This document shows positions 1 through 7,808 of a stretch of 16,744 nucleotides of DNA, piece after piece. Below the pieces are notes generated by a model, which was not told the DNA's origin, searched no databases, and worked only from the letters and a program-made list of their open reading frames with translations. The translations under genes were made by a program, and so were the position numbers. The stretch lies in contig JANOCR010000148.1 of the NCBI GenBank assembly GCA_031412355.1, forward strand, positions 1 through 16,744, given 5' to 3'. The DNA comes from JAENVT01 sp031412355. GTDB lineage: Bacteria; Actinomycetota; Acidimicrobiia; Acidimicrobiales; Ilumatobacteraceae. How positions within the stretch are numbered: the first letter of the stretch is position 1; each line of letters begins with the position of its first letter.

Positions 1-1
1 C

Positions 2-3000
2 GATTCTGCAGGCTCGGGATTCGGCGCGAACTCATGGCTCGTCGAGGAAATGTACGAGCAGTTCCGATCCGATCCCGGTTCGGTCAGCGACACCTGGCGC
101 GAGTTCTTCTCCGACTACAAGCCCGCGATGCCGCCCCCCGCTGCCGCCCCGGTGCCGGCTGCAACCACGGCCTCGACGCCATCGAACGGTGCCGAGGTAC
201 CGGCAGCGCGTGCGGACTCGCCAGCGGCGCAAGAGGACCTGGGCGACCCCATTCGCGGCGCCGGCGCGGCCATCGCCGCAAACATGGAGCGCAGCTTGTC
301 GGTGCCGACGGCCACGAGCTTCCGCGACATCCCGGCCAAGCTGCTCGAGGTCAACCGCAAGGTGATCAACGGCTATCGCAGTCGCAGCGGGCAGGGCAAG
401 GTCAGTTTCACGCATCTCATCGGTTTCGCAGTCGTGCGAGCGATCGCCGACGCGGTCCCCAACATGGGCAACTCCTTCACAACCGGTGCCGATGGCAAGC
501 CGCGCGTGATTCACAACCCGGCCATCAACATGGGACTGGCTGTCGATGTCGACAAGGGCGACGGCACGCGCACTTTGGTAGTGCCGGTGCTGCGCAATGC
601 CGACACGCTCGACTTCAGCGGCTTCCTTGCGGCGTACGAAGACCTGATCCGAAAGGTGAAAGGCAACAAGCTTGCGGTCAGCGACTTTCAGGGAGCCACG
701 ATCACCCTGACCAATCCTGGCACGATCGGCACGGTGCAGAGCGTGCCTCGGCTCATGCCCGGACAGGGCGTGATCGTGGGTGTCGGAACCATCGACTATC
801 CCGCCGAGTTCCAGGGTGCCGACGAGCGTGCACTCGGCGCGTTCGGGGTCAGCAAGGTCGTCACGATCACAAGTACGTACGACCATCGCATCATTCAGGG
901 CGCCGAGAGCGGCATGTTCTTGAAGTACGTGCACCAGTTGCTGTTGGGCGACCACGGCTTCTACGAAGACGTGTTCAAGAGCCTCGGTGTGCCGTACGAA
1001 GCGGTGAAGTGGCGTGTCGATCTCAGCCCGATCGACAGCGAAGAGGCGATGCTGCACAAGCAGATGCAGATCGCCACGCTCATACGTGTGCATCGCGTTC
1101 GCGGCCATCTGATCGCCGATCTCGATCCGCTGCACTGGAAAGAGCCCGACATGCCGGTGGAGCTGGACCCGGCTACGTACGGCCTCACGATCTGGGATCT
1201 CGATCGCGAGTTCCTCACCGGTGGTGTTGGCGGCTCCGAGAAGATGAAGTTGGGCGATCTGCTGGGCGTGTTGCGCGATGCCTACTGCCGCACGATCGGC
1301 ATCGAGTACATGCACATCCAGGATTTCGCCGAGCAGCGCTGGATCCAATCGAAGGTCGAGGGCGTGCAGCCCGTTGTCACCAAGGAGCGCAAGCAGCGCA
1401 TCGTCGAGCGGCTCAACGCCGCAGAGGCGTTCGAGAAGTTCTTGGCGACGAAGTATGTGGGCACCAAGCGTTTCGGATTGGAGGGCGCCGAGTCGGCGAT
1501 CCCGATCCTCGATCAGGTGCTGTCGATGGCCGCGGACGCGGGGCTCGACTCGGCAGCAATCGGCATGGCCCACCGCGGCAGGCTCAGTGTGCTCGGGAAC
1601 GTGATCGGCAAGAGCTACGACCAGATCTTCAAGGAGTTCGAGGGGCACATCGACCCGATCTCGGTGCAGGGCTCGGGCGACGTGAAGTACCACCTCGGCG
1701 CCACCGGCAAGTACGAGAGTCCGGCGGGCGCTGATATCCGCGTCGAATTGGCCGCCAACCCAAGTCACCTCGAAACGGTGGACCCGATCGTGTTGGGCAT
1801 GATGCGCGCATCTCAGGACCGCATCGATCCTCCGGGTTCGTTCCCGACGTTGCCGATCCTGTTGCACGGCGATGCTGCCTTCGCCGGTCAGGGAATCGTG
1901 GCCGAGTGCCTGGCGATGAGCGACATCAAGGGCTACCGCGTCGGCGGCACCATCCACCTCATCATCAACAACCAGATCGGGTTCACCACCAGCCCGCAGT
2001 ACGCGCGTAGTTCGCTGTACTGCAGCGATGTCGCCAAGACGGTGCAGGCGCCGATCTTCCACGTCAACGGCGACGACCCCGAAGCATGCGTGCGGGTGGC
2101 TCAGCTGGCGTTCGAGTACCGCGAGACGTTCCACAAGGACGTGGTCATCGACATGGTCTGCTATCGCCGTCACGGGCACAACGAGGGCGACGATCCCAGC
2201 TACACCCAGCCGTTGATGTACAAAGCCATCGCCGAGCGGCGCAGCGTGCGCAAGCTCTATGTCGAAGCGTTGGTGAAGCGCGGCGAACTGACCGTCGAAG
2301 AAGCCGAAGGTGCGCTGGCAGATTTTCAGAGCAAGTTGCAGGTCGCGTTGGATCAAACGCGCGCGCACGCCCCCGAGGTTGTCAAAGCACCGAAGCCGCC
2401 CAAGCCGCTGGGTGTCTTGCCCCACGTGCCGACCGGGGTCGAGCGGGCCCGCCTCGACGCGATCTTCGCCCACCTCACCGAGTATCCCGCCGACTTCACG
2501 CCGCACCCCAAGCTGGTCCGCCTGTTCGAGACCAGGGACAAGACCTACCACGAGCTCGGAGAAGTCGAGTGGGCAACCGCTGAGGCGTTGGCCATCGGCT
2601 CGCTGGTGCTCGAAGGAACGCCGGTGCGGCTGGCGGGCGAAGACAGCCGTCGGGGCACGTTCAGCCAGCGACACGCGGCGTTGATCGACTACGAGAACGA
2701 GAACGACTGGATTCCGCTGAACACACTCGACGGCGCGTCCGCACGATTCTGGGTGTACGACAGCTTGCTCAGCGAATACGCGGCTCTCGGCTACGAGTAC
2801 GGATACGCGCACGCCAATCGCGAAGCGTTGGTCATGTGGGAGGCCCAGTTCGGCGACTTCATCAACGGCGCGCAGGTCATCATCGACCAATACCTGGTCG
2901 CCGCTGAAGACAAGTGGGGACAGCTCAACGGCTTGGTGCTGCTGCTGCCTCACGGTTTCGAGGGGCAGGGCCCCGAGCACTCGTCGGCGCGCATCGAACG

Positions 3001-3592
3001 ATTCCTGCAGCTGTGCGCCGAGGACAACATTCAGGTCTGCAACGCCACAACCGCTGCGCAGTACTTCCACCTGCTGCGCCGGCAGGTGCGTCGCGATGTG
3101 CGCAGGCCGCTTGTTGTCGTCACGCCAAAGGCGCCACTGCGCATGAAGGAGAGCCGGTCGCCGGTCGATGCTCTGACCACCGGATCGTTCGAAGAGGTGC
3201 TCGACGACCCGGCAGTCACCGACCCCGCGTCCATTCAGCGATTGGTGTTCTGCAGCGGCAAGATCGCTTGGGATGCCATGGCCGAGCGTGATCGACGGTC
3301 GGCACCTGTGGCCGTCGTGCGCGTCGAGCAGTTGTACCCGTTCCCTTCCGAACGGATGCTCGAGGTGCTGGCCGCCTACCCGAACGCCAAAGACCTGGTC
3401 TGGCTGCAAGAAGAGCCCGAGAACATGGGCGCTTGGACGTTCGTCGAGGCGCGCACCTGGCGTGTCAAAGAGCGTGGCTACGACTTGCGGCACGTGTCGC
3501 GCGTCGAAAGCGGAAGCCCGGCGACGGGTACGAAGGCCATCCACGATCAAGAGCTCGCCGACCTGTTGGAAGACACGTTCCACGGCTTCTAG
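2..3592 (+). CDS. kgd: Multifunctional 2-oxoglutarate dehydrogenase/decarboxylase (E2-E1 fusion), 5'-partial
   Basis: This is the actinobacterial fused E1o/E2o subunit of the 2-oxoglutarate dehydrogenase complex, which decarboxylates 2-oxoglutarate with ThDP and passes the succinyl group on in the cytosolic TCA cycle. The frame is open to the window edge. The residues before the first ATG at 50 (FGANSWLVEEMYEQF) are the conserved family N-terminus, so the true start lies upstream and only a few tens of residues are missing. Order seen: N-terminal E1 helix; Ala/Pro linker (about nt 125-230); acyltransferase (E2) domain (about nt 290-960) with the active-site DHR at nt 881-889; E1 domain with GMAHRGRL (about nt 1564), the ThDP-binding GDAAF...INNQ segment (about nt 1868-1980), then the transketolase-like pyrimidine-binding and C-terminal domains. 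There is no lipoyl domain, as is usual for this fusion. In relatives the FHA protein OdhI/GarA inhibits it; no such gene is visible here. The gene is convergent with the next one. Confidence 0.97.
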   Translation, partial: DSAGSGFGANSWLVEEMYEQFRSDPGSVSDTWREFFSDYKPAMPPPAAAPVPAATTASTPSNGAEVPAARADSPAAQEDLGDPIRGAGAAIAANMERSLSVPTATSFRDIPAKLLEVNRKVINGYRSRSGQGKVSFTHLIGFAVVRAIADAVPNMGNSFTTGADGKPRVIHNPAINMGLAVDVDKGDGTRTLVVPVLRNADTLDFSGFLAAYEDLIRKVKGNKLAVSDFQGATITLTNPGTIGTVQSVPRLMPGQGVIVGVGTIDYPAEFQGADERALGAFGVSKVVTITSTYDHRIIQGAESGMFLKYVHQLLLGDHGFYEDVFKSLGVPYEAVKWRVDLSPIDSEEAMLHKQMQIATLIRVHRVRGHLIADLDPLHWKEPDMPVELDPATYGLTIWDLDREFLTGGVGGSEKMKLGDLLGVLRDAYCRTIGIEYMHIQDFAEQRWIQSKVEGVQPVVTKERKQRIVERLNAAEAFEKFLATKYVGTKRFGLEGAESAIPILDQVLSMAADAGLDSAAIGMAHRGRLSVLGNVIGKSYDQIFKEFEGHIDPISVQGSGDVKYHLGATGKYESPAGADIRVELAANPSHLETVDPIVLGMMRASQDRIDPPGSFPTLPILLHGDAAFAGQGIVAECLAMSDIKGYRVGGTIHLIINNQIGFTTSPQYARSSLYCSDVAKTVQAPIFHVNGDDPEACVRVAQLAFEYRETFHKDVVIDMVCYRRHGHNEGDDPSYTQPLMYKAIAERRSVRKLYVEALVKRGELTVEEAEGALADFQSKLQVALDQTRAHAPEVVKAPKPPKPLGVLPHVPTGVERARLDAIFAHLTEYPADFTPHPKLVRLFETRDKTYHELGEVEWATAEALAIGSLVLEGTPVRLAGEDSRRGTFSQRHAALIDYENENDWIPLNTLDGASARFWVYDSLLSEYAALGYEYGYAHANREALVMWEAQFGDFINGAQVIIDQYLVAAEDKWGQLNGLVLLLPHGFEGQGPEHSSARIERFLQLCAEDNIQVCNATTAAQYFHLLRRQVRRDVRRPLVVVTPKAPLRMKESRSPVDALTTGSFEEVLDDPAVTDPASIQRLVFCSGKIAWDAMAERDRRSAPVAVVRVEQLYPFPSERMLEVLAAYPNAKDLVWLQEEPENMGAWTFVEARTWRVKERGYDLRHVSRVESGSPATGTKAIHDQELADLLEDTFHGF

Positions 3593-3640
3593 AACTCGGC
3601 CGGCTGCGGTTGAATCGGTAACAGATTTCCAGCGTCTGAT

Positions 3641-3669
3641 GACTGGCGCCCCGTAACGGGGCCGCAGTC
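3641..3669. terminator. Candidate hairpin terminator between convergent genes
   Basis: The stem is GACTG, a 2x2 mismatch, then GCCCC, closed over a GTAAC loop by GGGGC and CAGTC. It lies 48 bp after the kgd stop and about 20 bp before the 3' end of the opposing gene, so it could serve both. No T-run follows on either strand, so it is not a classical intrinsic terminator. The rest of this 96-bp gap (3593-3688) shows nothing else. Confidence 0.4.
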
Positions 3670-3688
3670 GTCAAACGCTGCCAAGAAC

Positions 3689-5677
3689 CTAGGCGTGAAT
3701 GTGGTGCAACGTGGTGAAGCGCGACCGAAAGGCTGTGGTCTTGGCAGCAACGGCCGCTGCGTCGCCGCGCAGCGCATCGACGATCAGGCTGGCCAGTTCG
3801 GGCATGTCGGCAACGGTCATGCCCCAGCGCACGATCTCCGGCGTTCCGAGGCGCAGCCCCGACCACTCGTCTCCGCCGGGCAGACCGATGGCGCAGGCCA
3901 GGATGTTGGCGTCGCGCAACACGAGTGCGGCCTGGTGGCCGCCGTTCCATTGCGCTGCATCGACAGCGAACTGGTGTGACATCGTGTAGCCCTGCTCGGT
4001 GGAGAACACAGGCATGCCCAGTGCCGCCAGTTCGTTCGCCAGTGCCGATGCCGTTGCAACCATTTCCGCTGCATACTCGAGCCCGCCGTCCAGCCAGTCG
4101 AGCAGCGTGATCGCCAACGACGCGGTCTTGCCCGCGTCGAAATTGGCGGTGAGACCGGGATAGGCGATCGCGTCGACACGCTCGGCGAGGTCCGCACTGT
4201 TGGTCAACAGCAACCCGCCTGGCGGACCTCCGAGGCTCTTGTACGTGCTCATCGTCATCAGGTCAGCGCCAAGAGCGAGCGGGTTTGGCCAGACTCTGCC
4301 GGCAAACATTCCGCACGCGTGGGCGGCGTCGAACAGCACCGCTGCGCCGACTGTGTCTGCGATCTCGCGCACCTCGGTCACGGGGTGCGGCAGAAGGTTG
4401 AGGCTGGCACCCATCGTGATCAACTTCGGCCGCACCTGCCGAGCCAGTTCGGCAAGACCTTGGAGATCGATGGTGAACCGTCGGGCATCGATCGGACATT
4501 CGTGGATGTCGAGGCCGTACAGACCGGCGGCACCAGCCCGACGATGGGTGATGTGACCGCCGATCGATGGTGGCGTCACGATGATGGAGTCTCCCGGCTG
4601 ACATGTGGCCATGAATGCGTACAGGTTGGCGAGGGCGCCGGAGCCGACGCGGATCTCCGCGAACCTGGCGTCGAACACGCGGCAGGCGAGATCGGCAGCG
4701 ATCACCTCGATCTCCTCGATGGCTTCCAAGCCCATCTCGTACTTCTCCCCGGCGTAGCCCAACGACGGGCGCGAGCCGAGCCCCGCGGCCAGAGCAGCCT
4801 CGGCGCGGGGGTTCATGACGTTGGTTGCGGGGTTGAGGTTGATGCACTCCACCTCGTGGATCTGCCTGTTTCGTTCGATCAACGTCTCGACGAGGTCGAC
4901 CGTCTCGGCACCCGTGAGGCTGGCGATTGCATCCCGGATCGTCGACTCGCGCTGCTGCGGCCACGCAGGCAGCCACGTGCGAGCGCGCACGGAGTCGACC
5001 TCCACCTGATCGTCGGAACGTGTTTCCATCGTCGGATCGTTGCATGTCCACCCGAGTGCTGCGGTCAGATCAACGATTGCCTGCTTCGCATTCGTGACTT
5101 TGATCGTTGTCATGCCCATTGCAGCGGCGGGCTTGAGGTTGATGCCGAGGTCGTCGAGAAACACGCACTCGGGTGGCTGAACACCCAGCAACTCGCACGC
5201 GATCTCGTAGAAGCGCGGCTCCGGCTTGCGCACGCCGACCTTGCTGCTCTCGACGATCACATCGAATCGATCCATGATCGCCGCGATCTGCTGGGCTGGT
5301 GCGTCGCCCGCTGCGGCACGTCCGTCGCCTCCGATGACGTTGTTGGTCAGACAGGCGACGAGATATCCCGCAGCCTTCACACGATCGAGCATGTCGACCA
5401 TCTCTGGACGCACATCTCCCGCCAGCAACGATAAAACGTCGGCACCTGCAACGCGATGCCCGAGCGCCTCGGACTCGGCGGCGAACATGGTGTCGAACTG
5501 CTCGGGTGTGGTCTCATTGCGTTCCAGGAGTGCCCACGCGTTGGCATGGGGGTTGGTCGTGTTGACACCGCGAATGAAGTCGATCGGAAGGTGGTGCTCG
5601 GTCTCGTAACGACGAAACGCCTCGAACGGGCTGGTCAAGATCACACCGCCGAAGTCCCACAACACCGCCTTCATCAT
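3689..5677 (-). CDS. HAD-like hydrolase fused to SHMT-like PLP enzyme
   Basis: The protein has 662 residues and two domains in one unbroken frame. Residues 1 to about 210 are a HAD hydrolase of the epoxide-hydrolase-N/ACAD10 type: nucleophile D8 in WDFGGVI (Gly in place of the second Asp), T111 in LTNN, K151 in VRKPEP, D175-D176 in FLDDLG. Residues about 230-650 are a fold-type I PLP enzyme of the GlyA family: SG(A)LAN near 347, H375 in GGHITH, D450 and H453 in FDAAHACG, Schiff-base K480 in STYKSLGGP, and carboxylate-binding R617 in GTPEIVRWG. A gapless comparison with E. coli GlyA puts P304, L306 and E314 where Tyr55, Glu57 and Tyr65 belong. Start: ATG 5677 follows TACGAT by 7 nt; ATG 5686 and 5674 are alternatives. 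An internal Met217 (5029) has no visible ribosome site, which favours a true fusion. The substrate is unknown; a PLP aldolase or transaldolase coupled to phosphate removal is only a guess. Confidence 0.88.
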   Translation of the reverse strand: MMKAVLWDFGGVILTSPFEAFRRYETEHHLPIDFIRGVNTTNPHANAWALLERNETTPEQFDTMFAAESEALGHRVAGADVLSLLAGDVRPEMVDMLDRVKAAGYLVACLTNNVIGGDGRAAAGDAPAQQIAAIMDRFDVIVESSKVGVRKPEPRFYEIACELLGVQPPECVFLDDLGINLKPAAAMGMTTIKVTNAKQAIVDLTAALGWTCNDPTMETRSDDQVEVDSVRARTWLPAWPQQRESTIRDAIASLTGAETVDLVETLIERNRQIHEVECINLNPATNVMNPRAEAALAAGLGSRPSLGYAGEKYEMGLEAIEEIEVIAADLACRVFDARFAEIRVGSGALANLYAFMATCQPGDSIIVTPPSIGGHITHRRAGAAGLYGLDIHECPIDARRFTIDLQGLAELARQVRPKLITMGASLNLLPHPVTEVREIADTVGAAVLFDAAHACGMFAGRVWPNPLALGADLMTMSTYKSLGGPPGGLLLTNSADLAERVDAIAYPGLTANFDAGKTASLAITLLDWLDGGLEYAAEMVATASALANELAALGMPVFSTEQGYTMSHQFAVDAAQWNGGHQAALVLRDANILACAIGLPGGDEWSGLRLGTPEIVRWGMTVADMPELASLIVDALRGDAAAVAAKTTAFRSRFTTLHHIHA

Positions 5678-5684
5678 GACGAGC

Positions 5685-5690
5685 ATCGTA
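5685..5690 (-). promoter_or_regulatory. -10 box TACGAT, leaderless type
   Basis: TACGAT on the minus strand ends 7 nt before ATG 5677. It overlaps the alternative upstream ATG at 5686, which argues against that start. Spacing matches the other TANNNT boxes in this window. No -35 motif is apparent. Confidence 0.5.
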
Positions 5691-5726
5691 GGCAGTCGCC
5701 CCCGGGCGTGATTGACTGACCTGGTT

Positions 5727-7022
5727 ATGCCACGTCATGTCGTCGTCGACGGTTCGAACCTCGCTACAGAGGGCCGATCCATCCCCAGTCTCAAACAACT
5801 CAACGAGGCGGTGCTGGCGTACATGTCCGAGCATCCCGATGCCTTGATCACCGTCGTTGTCGATGCGACATTCGGACATCGCATCGATGCCAAAGAGGTC
5901 GAGGAGTTCGACGACGCTGTCAGCAACAACGAAATCGTCGCACCACCCGCCGGCGCGATTGGCCGAGGCGATGCATTCGTGCTCAGCATCGCCAACAAGG
6001 TCAACGCGACGATCCTGTCGAACGACAGCTACCAGGAGTTCCACGGCACGCACACCTGGTTGTTCGACGAGGGGCGTCTCATCGGCGGCAAGCCCGTGCC
6101 GCACATCGGTTGGGTGTTCGTCAATCGTTTGCCGGTGCGCGGGCCCACCAGTCGCAAATCCGTCAGCGAGGCCAAGCGCAGCCGTTCGCCCAAGGCAAAG
6201 GCCGCCAGCCCCGAGGCCAGCATGCCGATGCCTGTTCCCGCAGCTCCTCCGCCAGGCGCAACACTGCAGAAGGCCGGCCGGGGGCGCGATGCGGCCAAGC
6301 CTGCTGCCACGGCCAAGCAGAGCGACACGGCCAGGCAGAGCGACACGGGTGACACCCGAGCGGAACCGACGCCACGCAGCACGGGAACCAACGATCTGCT
6401 GGCGTTCTTGACCTTCGTCGAGCACCACAAGCCCGGCAGCAGCGTCAACGCCATTGTCGAGAACTACTCGTCGCACGGCGCGTATGTGCGCATCGGCGAC
6501 GTCAAGGGTTACGTCCCGCTGAGCCTTATGGCCGATCCAGCGCCGCGCAGCGCACGCGAGTTCATGAAGATCGGCGAGTCGATCACCTTGGTGGTCGAGA
6601 GCTTCGCGCCCGCTCGCCGCAGCATCGACCTTGCCATCCCGACGATGGCGACCATCAAGACCCCGCCTCCCGAGACGGTCGAAGAGACCAAGCCGAAGCG
6701 AGCATCCAGGAAGGCGGCGCCTAATTTGCCTGCGGAGCCTGCTGAGCATGTCGCGGTCGACGCAGCGCCGGCGCCGAAGAAGCGGGCGACGAAGAAAGCC
6801 GCTGCACCAACCCCCGACATTGAAACCAAGGCGCGACGGAAGAAGGCGCCCGCCGAGACAACACCGGTCGTCGAGGCGGCGCAATCGAACCCGAAGAAGC
6901 GGGGCACGAAGAAGGCCGCGGCGATGTCCGCGTCGGCGGCGGGCGCCAGTGCTCAGCTTGATCCGCCGGCGGAGCAGCCTTTGCCTGACAAGCAGTCCCG
7001 GCGCCGCGCCAAGTCGGCCTGA
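5727..7022 (+). CDS. NYN-domain ribonuclease with S1 RNA-binding domain and Lys/Ala-rich tail
   Basis: The protein has 431 residues. Residues 1 to about 135 look like a Zc3h12a-like NYN/PIN nuclease: VVVDGSN with D8, VVVDATFG, GRGDAFVLS and ILSNDSY supply the expected acidic metal-binding cluster. A Pro/Ala/Gln/Ser linker follows (about 136-230). Residues about 235-304 match an S1 fold (SSHGAYVRIGDVKGYVPLS, then KIGESITLVVES). The rest is a basic Lys/Ala/Pro tail with repeated PKKRxTKKAAA units, like histone-H1-like nucleic-acid-binding tails. The likely role is cytosolic RNA cleavage with S1 and tail giving RNA affinity; the target is unknown. The start is ATG 5727 (MPRHVVVDGSN), since the NYN strand begins there; an in-frame TTG at 5712 would add five unsupported residues. 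Neither a Shine-Dalgarno site nor a TANNNT box is seen. It is divergent from the HAD-SHMT gene, with xth 18 bp downstream. Confidence 0.85.
   Translation: MPRHVVVDGSNLATEGRSIPSLKQLNEAVLAYMSEHPDALITVVVDATFGHRIDAKEVEEFDDAVSNNEIVAPPAGAIGRGDAFVLSIANKVNATILSNDSYQEFHGTHTWLFDEGRLIGGKPVPHIGWVFVNRLPVRGPTSRKSVSEAKRSRSPKAKAASPEASMPMPVPAAPPPGATLQKAGRGRDAAKPAATAKQSDTARQSDTGDTRAEPTPRSTGTNDLLAFLTFVEHHKPGSSVNAIVENYSSHGAYVRIGDVKGYVPLSLMADPAPRSAREFMKIGESITLVVESFAPARRSIDLAIPTMATIKTPPPETVEETKPKRASRKAAPNLPAEPAEHVAVDAAPAPKKRATKKAAAPTPDIETKARRKKAPAETTPVVEAAQSNPKKRGTKKAAAMSASAAGASAQLDPPAEQPLPDKQSRRRAKSA
6309..6344 (+). repeat. Two 18-bp tandem units in the NYN-S1 linker
   Basis: Units 6309-6326 and 6327-6344 differ at one base and encode TAKQSD and TARQSD. 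They are in frame within the low-complexity linker between the nuclease and S1 domains, consistent with linker growth by slippage. Confidence 0.85.
6774..6923 (+). repeat. Repeated PKKRxTKKAAA units in the basic tail
   Basis: The 33-bp units at 6774-6806 and 6891-6923 differ at five bases and encode PKKRATKKAAA and PKKRGTKKAAA. Related basic stretches (KPKRASRKAA before them, KARRKKAP between them) make the whole tail a lysine-rich, H1-like extension. Confidence 0.8.
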
Positions 7023-7027
7023 TTCGC

Positions 7028-7033
7028 TACGGT
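7028..7033 (+). promoter_or_regulatory. -10 box TACGGT before xth, leaderless type
   Basis: TACGGT ends 7 nt before the GTG start at 7041 and begins 5 nt after the stop of the NYN-S1 gene. It suggests that xth has its own promoter with transcription starting at or next to the start codon. Confidence 0.5.
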
Positions 7034-7040
7034 CGCAGTT

Positions 7041-7808
7041 GTGCGGATCGCAACGTGGAACATCAACTCGCTGAAGGCCCGCCTCGAGCGGGTTGAACAG
7101 TGGTTGATCGACATGCAACCCGATGTGTTGTGCCTGCAGGAGACCAAGCTCACCGACGAGGCCTTTCCAGCCCTCACGTTCATGGGCATGGGTTACGAGA
7201 CCGCCCACCACGGCCAAGGACAATGGAACGGTGTGGCCATCCTCTCCAAGGTCGGCCTGACCGACGTGGTGATGAACTTCGCCCAGGGAGACCCGGATCC
7301 CGACGCCCGAATCGTTTCCGCGTTGTGCGGCGACGTGCGGGTGTCGAGCGTGTACGTGCCGAACGGACGGTCGCTCGAAGATGCCCACTACCAGTACAAA
7401 CTGAAATGGTTGGCCCAGTTACGCCAGCACGTTGCAGCCTGCAGTTCTCCCGAAGACCAGGTGTTGGTCGCCGGAGACCTCAACATCGCCCCGACCGACA
7501 TCGACGTCTACGACCCGGCGAAGTTCGTGGGCGCGACACACACCAGTCCTGCGGAGCGTGCATTGCTCGCCGAGCTGTGCGATTGGGGGATGGTCGACCT
7601 GTTTCGGCAGCATCACGCCGACCCCAAGCTGTACAGCTGGTGGGACTACCGCGCCGGCGACTTCCACCAGGGCCGGGGCTTGCGCATCGACCTAGTGCTC
7701 GGCACCCGCGCTGTGGCGGATCGTTGCAAGTGGGCAATCATCGACCGGAACGCGCGCAAGGGGCAGATGCCGTCGGATCATGCGCCGGTCATTGTCGACC
7801 TTGACTGA
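7041..7808 (+). CDS. xth: Exodeoxyribonuclease III (AP endonuclease family)
   Basis: This 255-residue protein spans the whole endonuclease/exonuclease/phosphatase fold. It should cut DNA at abasic sites and degrade 3' ends in base-excision repair. Visible active-site motifs: N7 in ATWNINSLKAR, E34 in LCLQETK (the same number as in E. coli XthA), WNGVAILSK, the Asp/Asn pair in VAGDLNIAP, RIDLVLG, and the C-terminal SDHAPV with the catalytic Asp-His. The start is GTG 7041, which gives the family N-terminus MRIATWN exactly. There is no Shine-Dalgarno site, but a TACGGT box sits 7 nt upstream. The 3' end overlaps that of the opposing uvrD2-like helicase gene by 20 bp (7789-7808), so the two transcripts must be complementary at their ends. 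Confidence 0.97.
   Translation: MRIATWNINSLKARLERVEQWLIDMQPDVLCLQETKLTDEAFPALTFMGMGYETAHHGQGQWNGVAILSKVGLTDVVMNFAQGDPDPDARIVSALCGDVRVSSVYVPNGRSLEDAHYQYKLKWLAQLRQHVAACSSPEDQVLVAGDLNIAPTDIDVYDPAKFVGATHTSPAERALLAELCDWGMVDLFRQHHADPKLYSWWDYRAGDFHQGRGLRIDLVLGTRAVADRCKWAIIDRNARKGQMPSDHAPVIVDLD

Noticed and set aside
32..3583. A 1183-codon open frame antisense to nearly all of kgd
   Set aside because: Its translation is Arg/His/Val/Asp-rich with no recognisable domain. Long antisense frames are expected opposite highly GC-biased genes, and kgd is unmistakable.
5027..5029. Internal ATG (Met217) as a separate start for the SHMT-like protein
   Set aside because: No Shine-Dalgarno sequence or TANNNT box lies upstream, and the frame from the HAD domain is continuous. 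Not excluded, but less likely than a fusion.
4319..5434. A 371-codon plus-strand frame opposite the HAD-SHMT gene
   Set aside because: It lacks domain features, while the minus strand encodes two well-defined enzyme domains.
6309..6344. Tandem 18-bp repeat as a possible CRISPR or regulatory array
   Set aside because: There are only two adjoining units with no spacers, in frame inside a coding linker.
5514..7388. A 624-codon antisense frame covering the NYN-S1 gene and part of xth
   Set aside because: It is low-complexity Arg/Leu/Gly-rich, crosses two real genes and has no family features; a codon-bias shadow.
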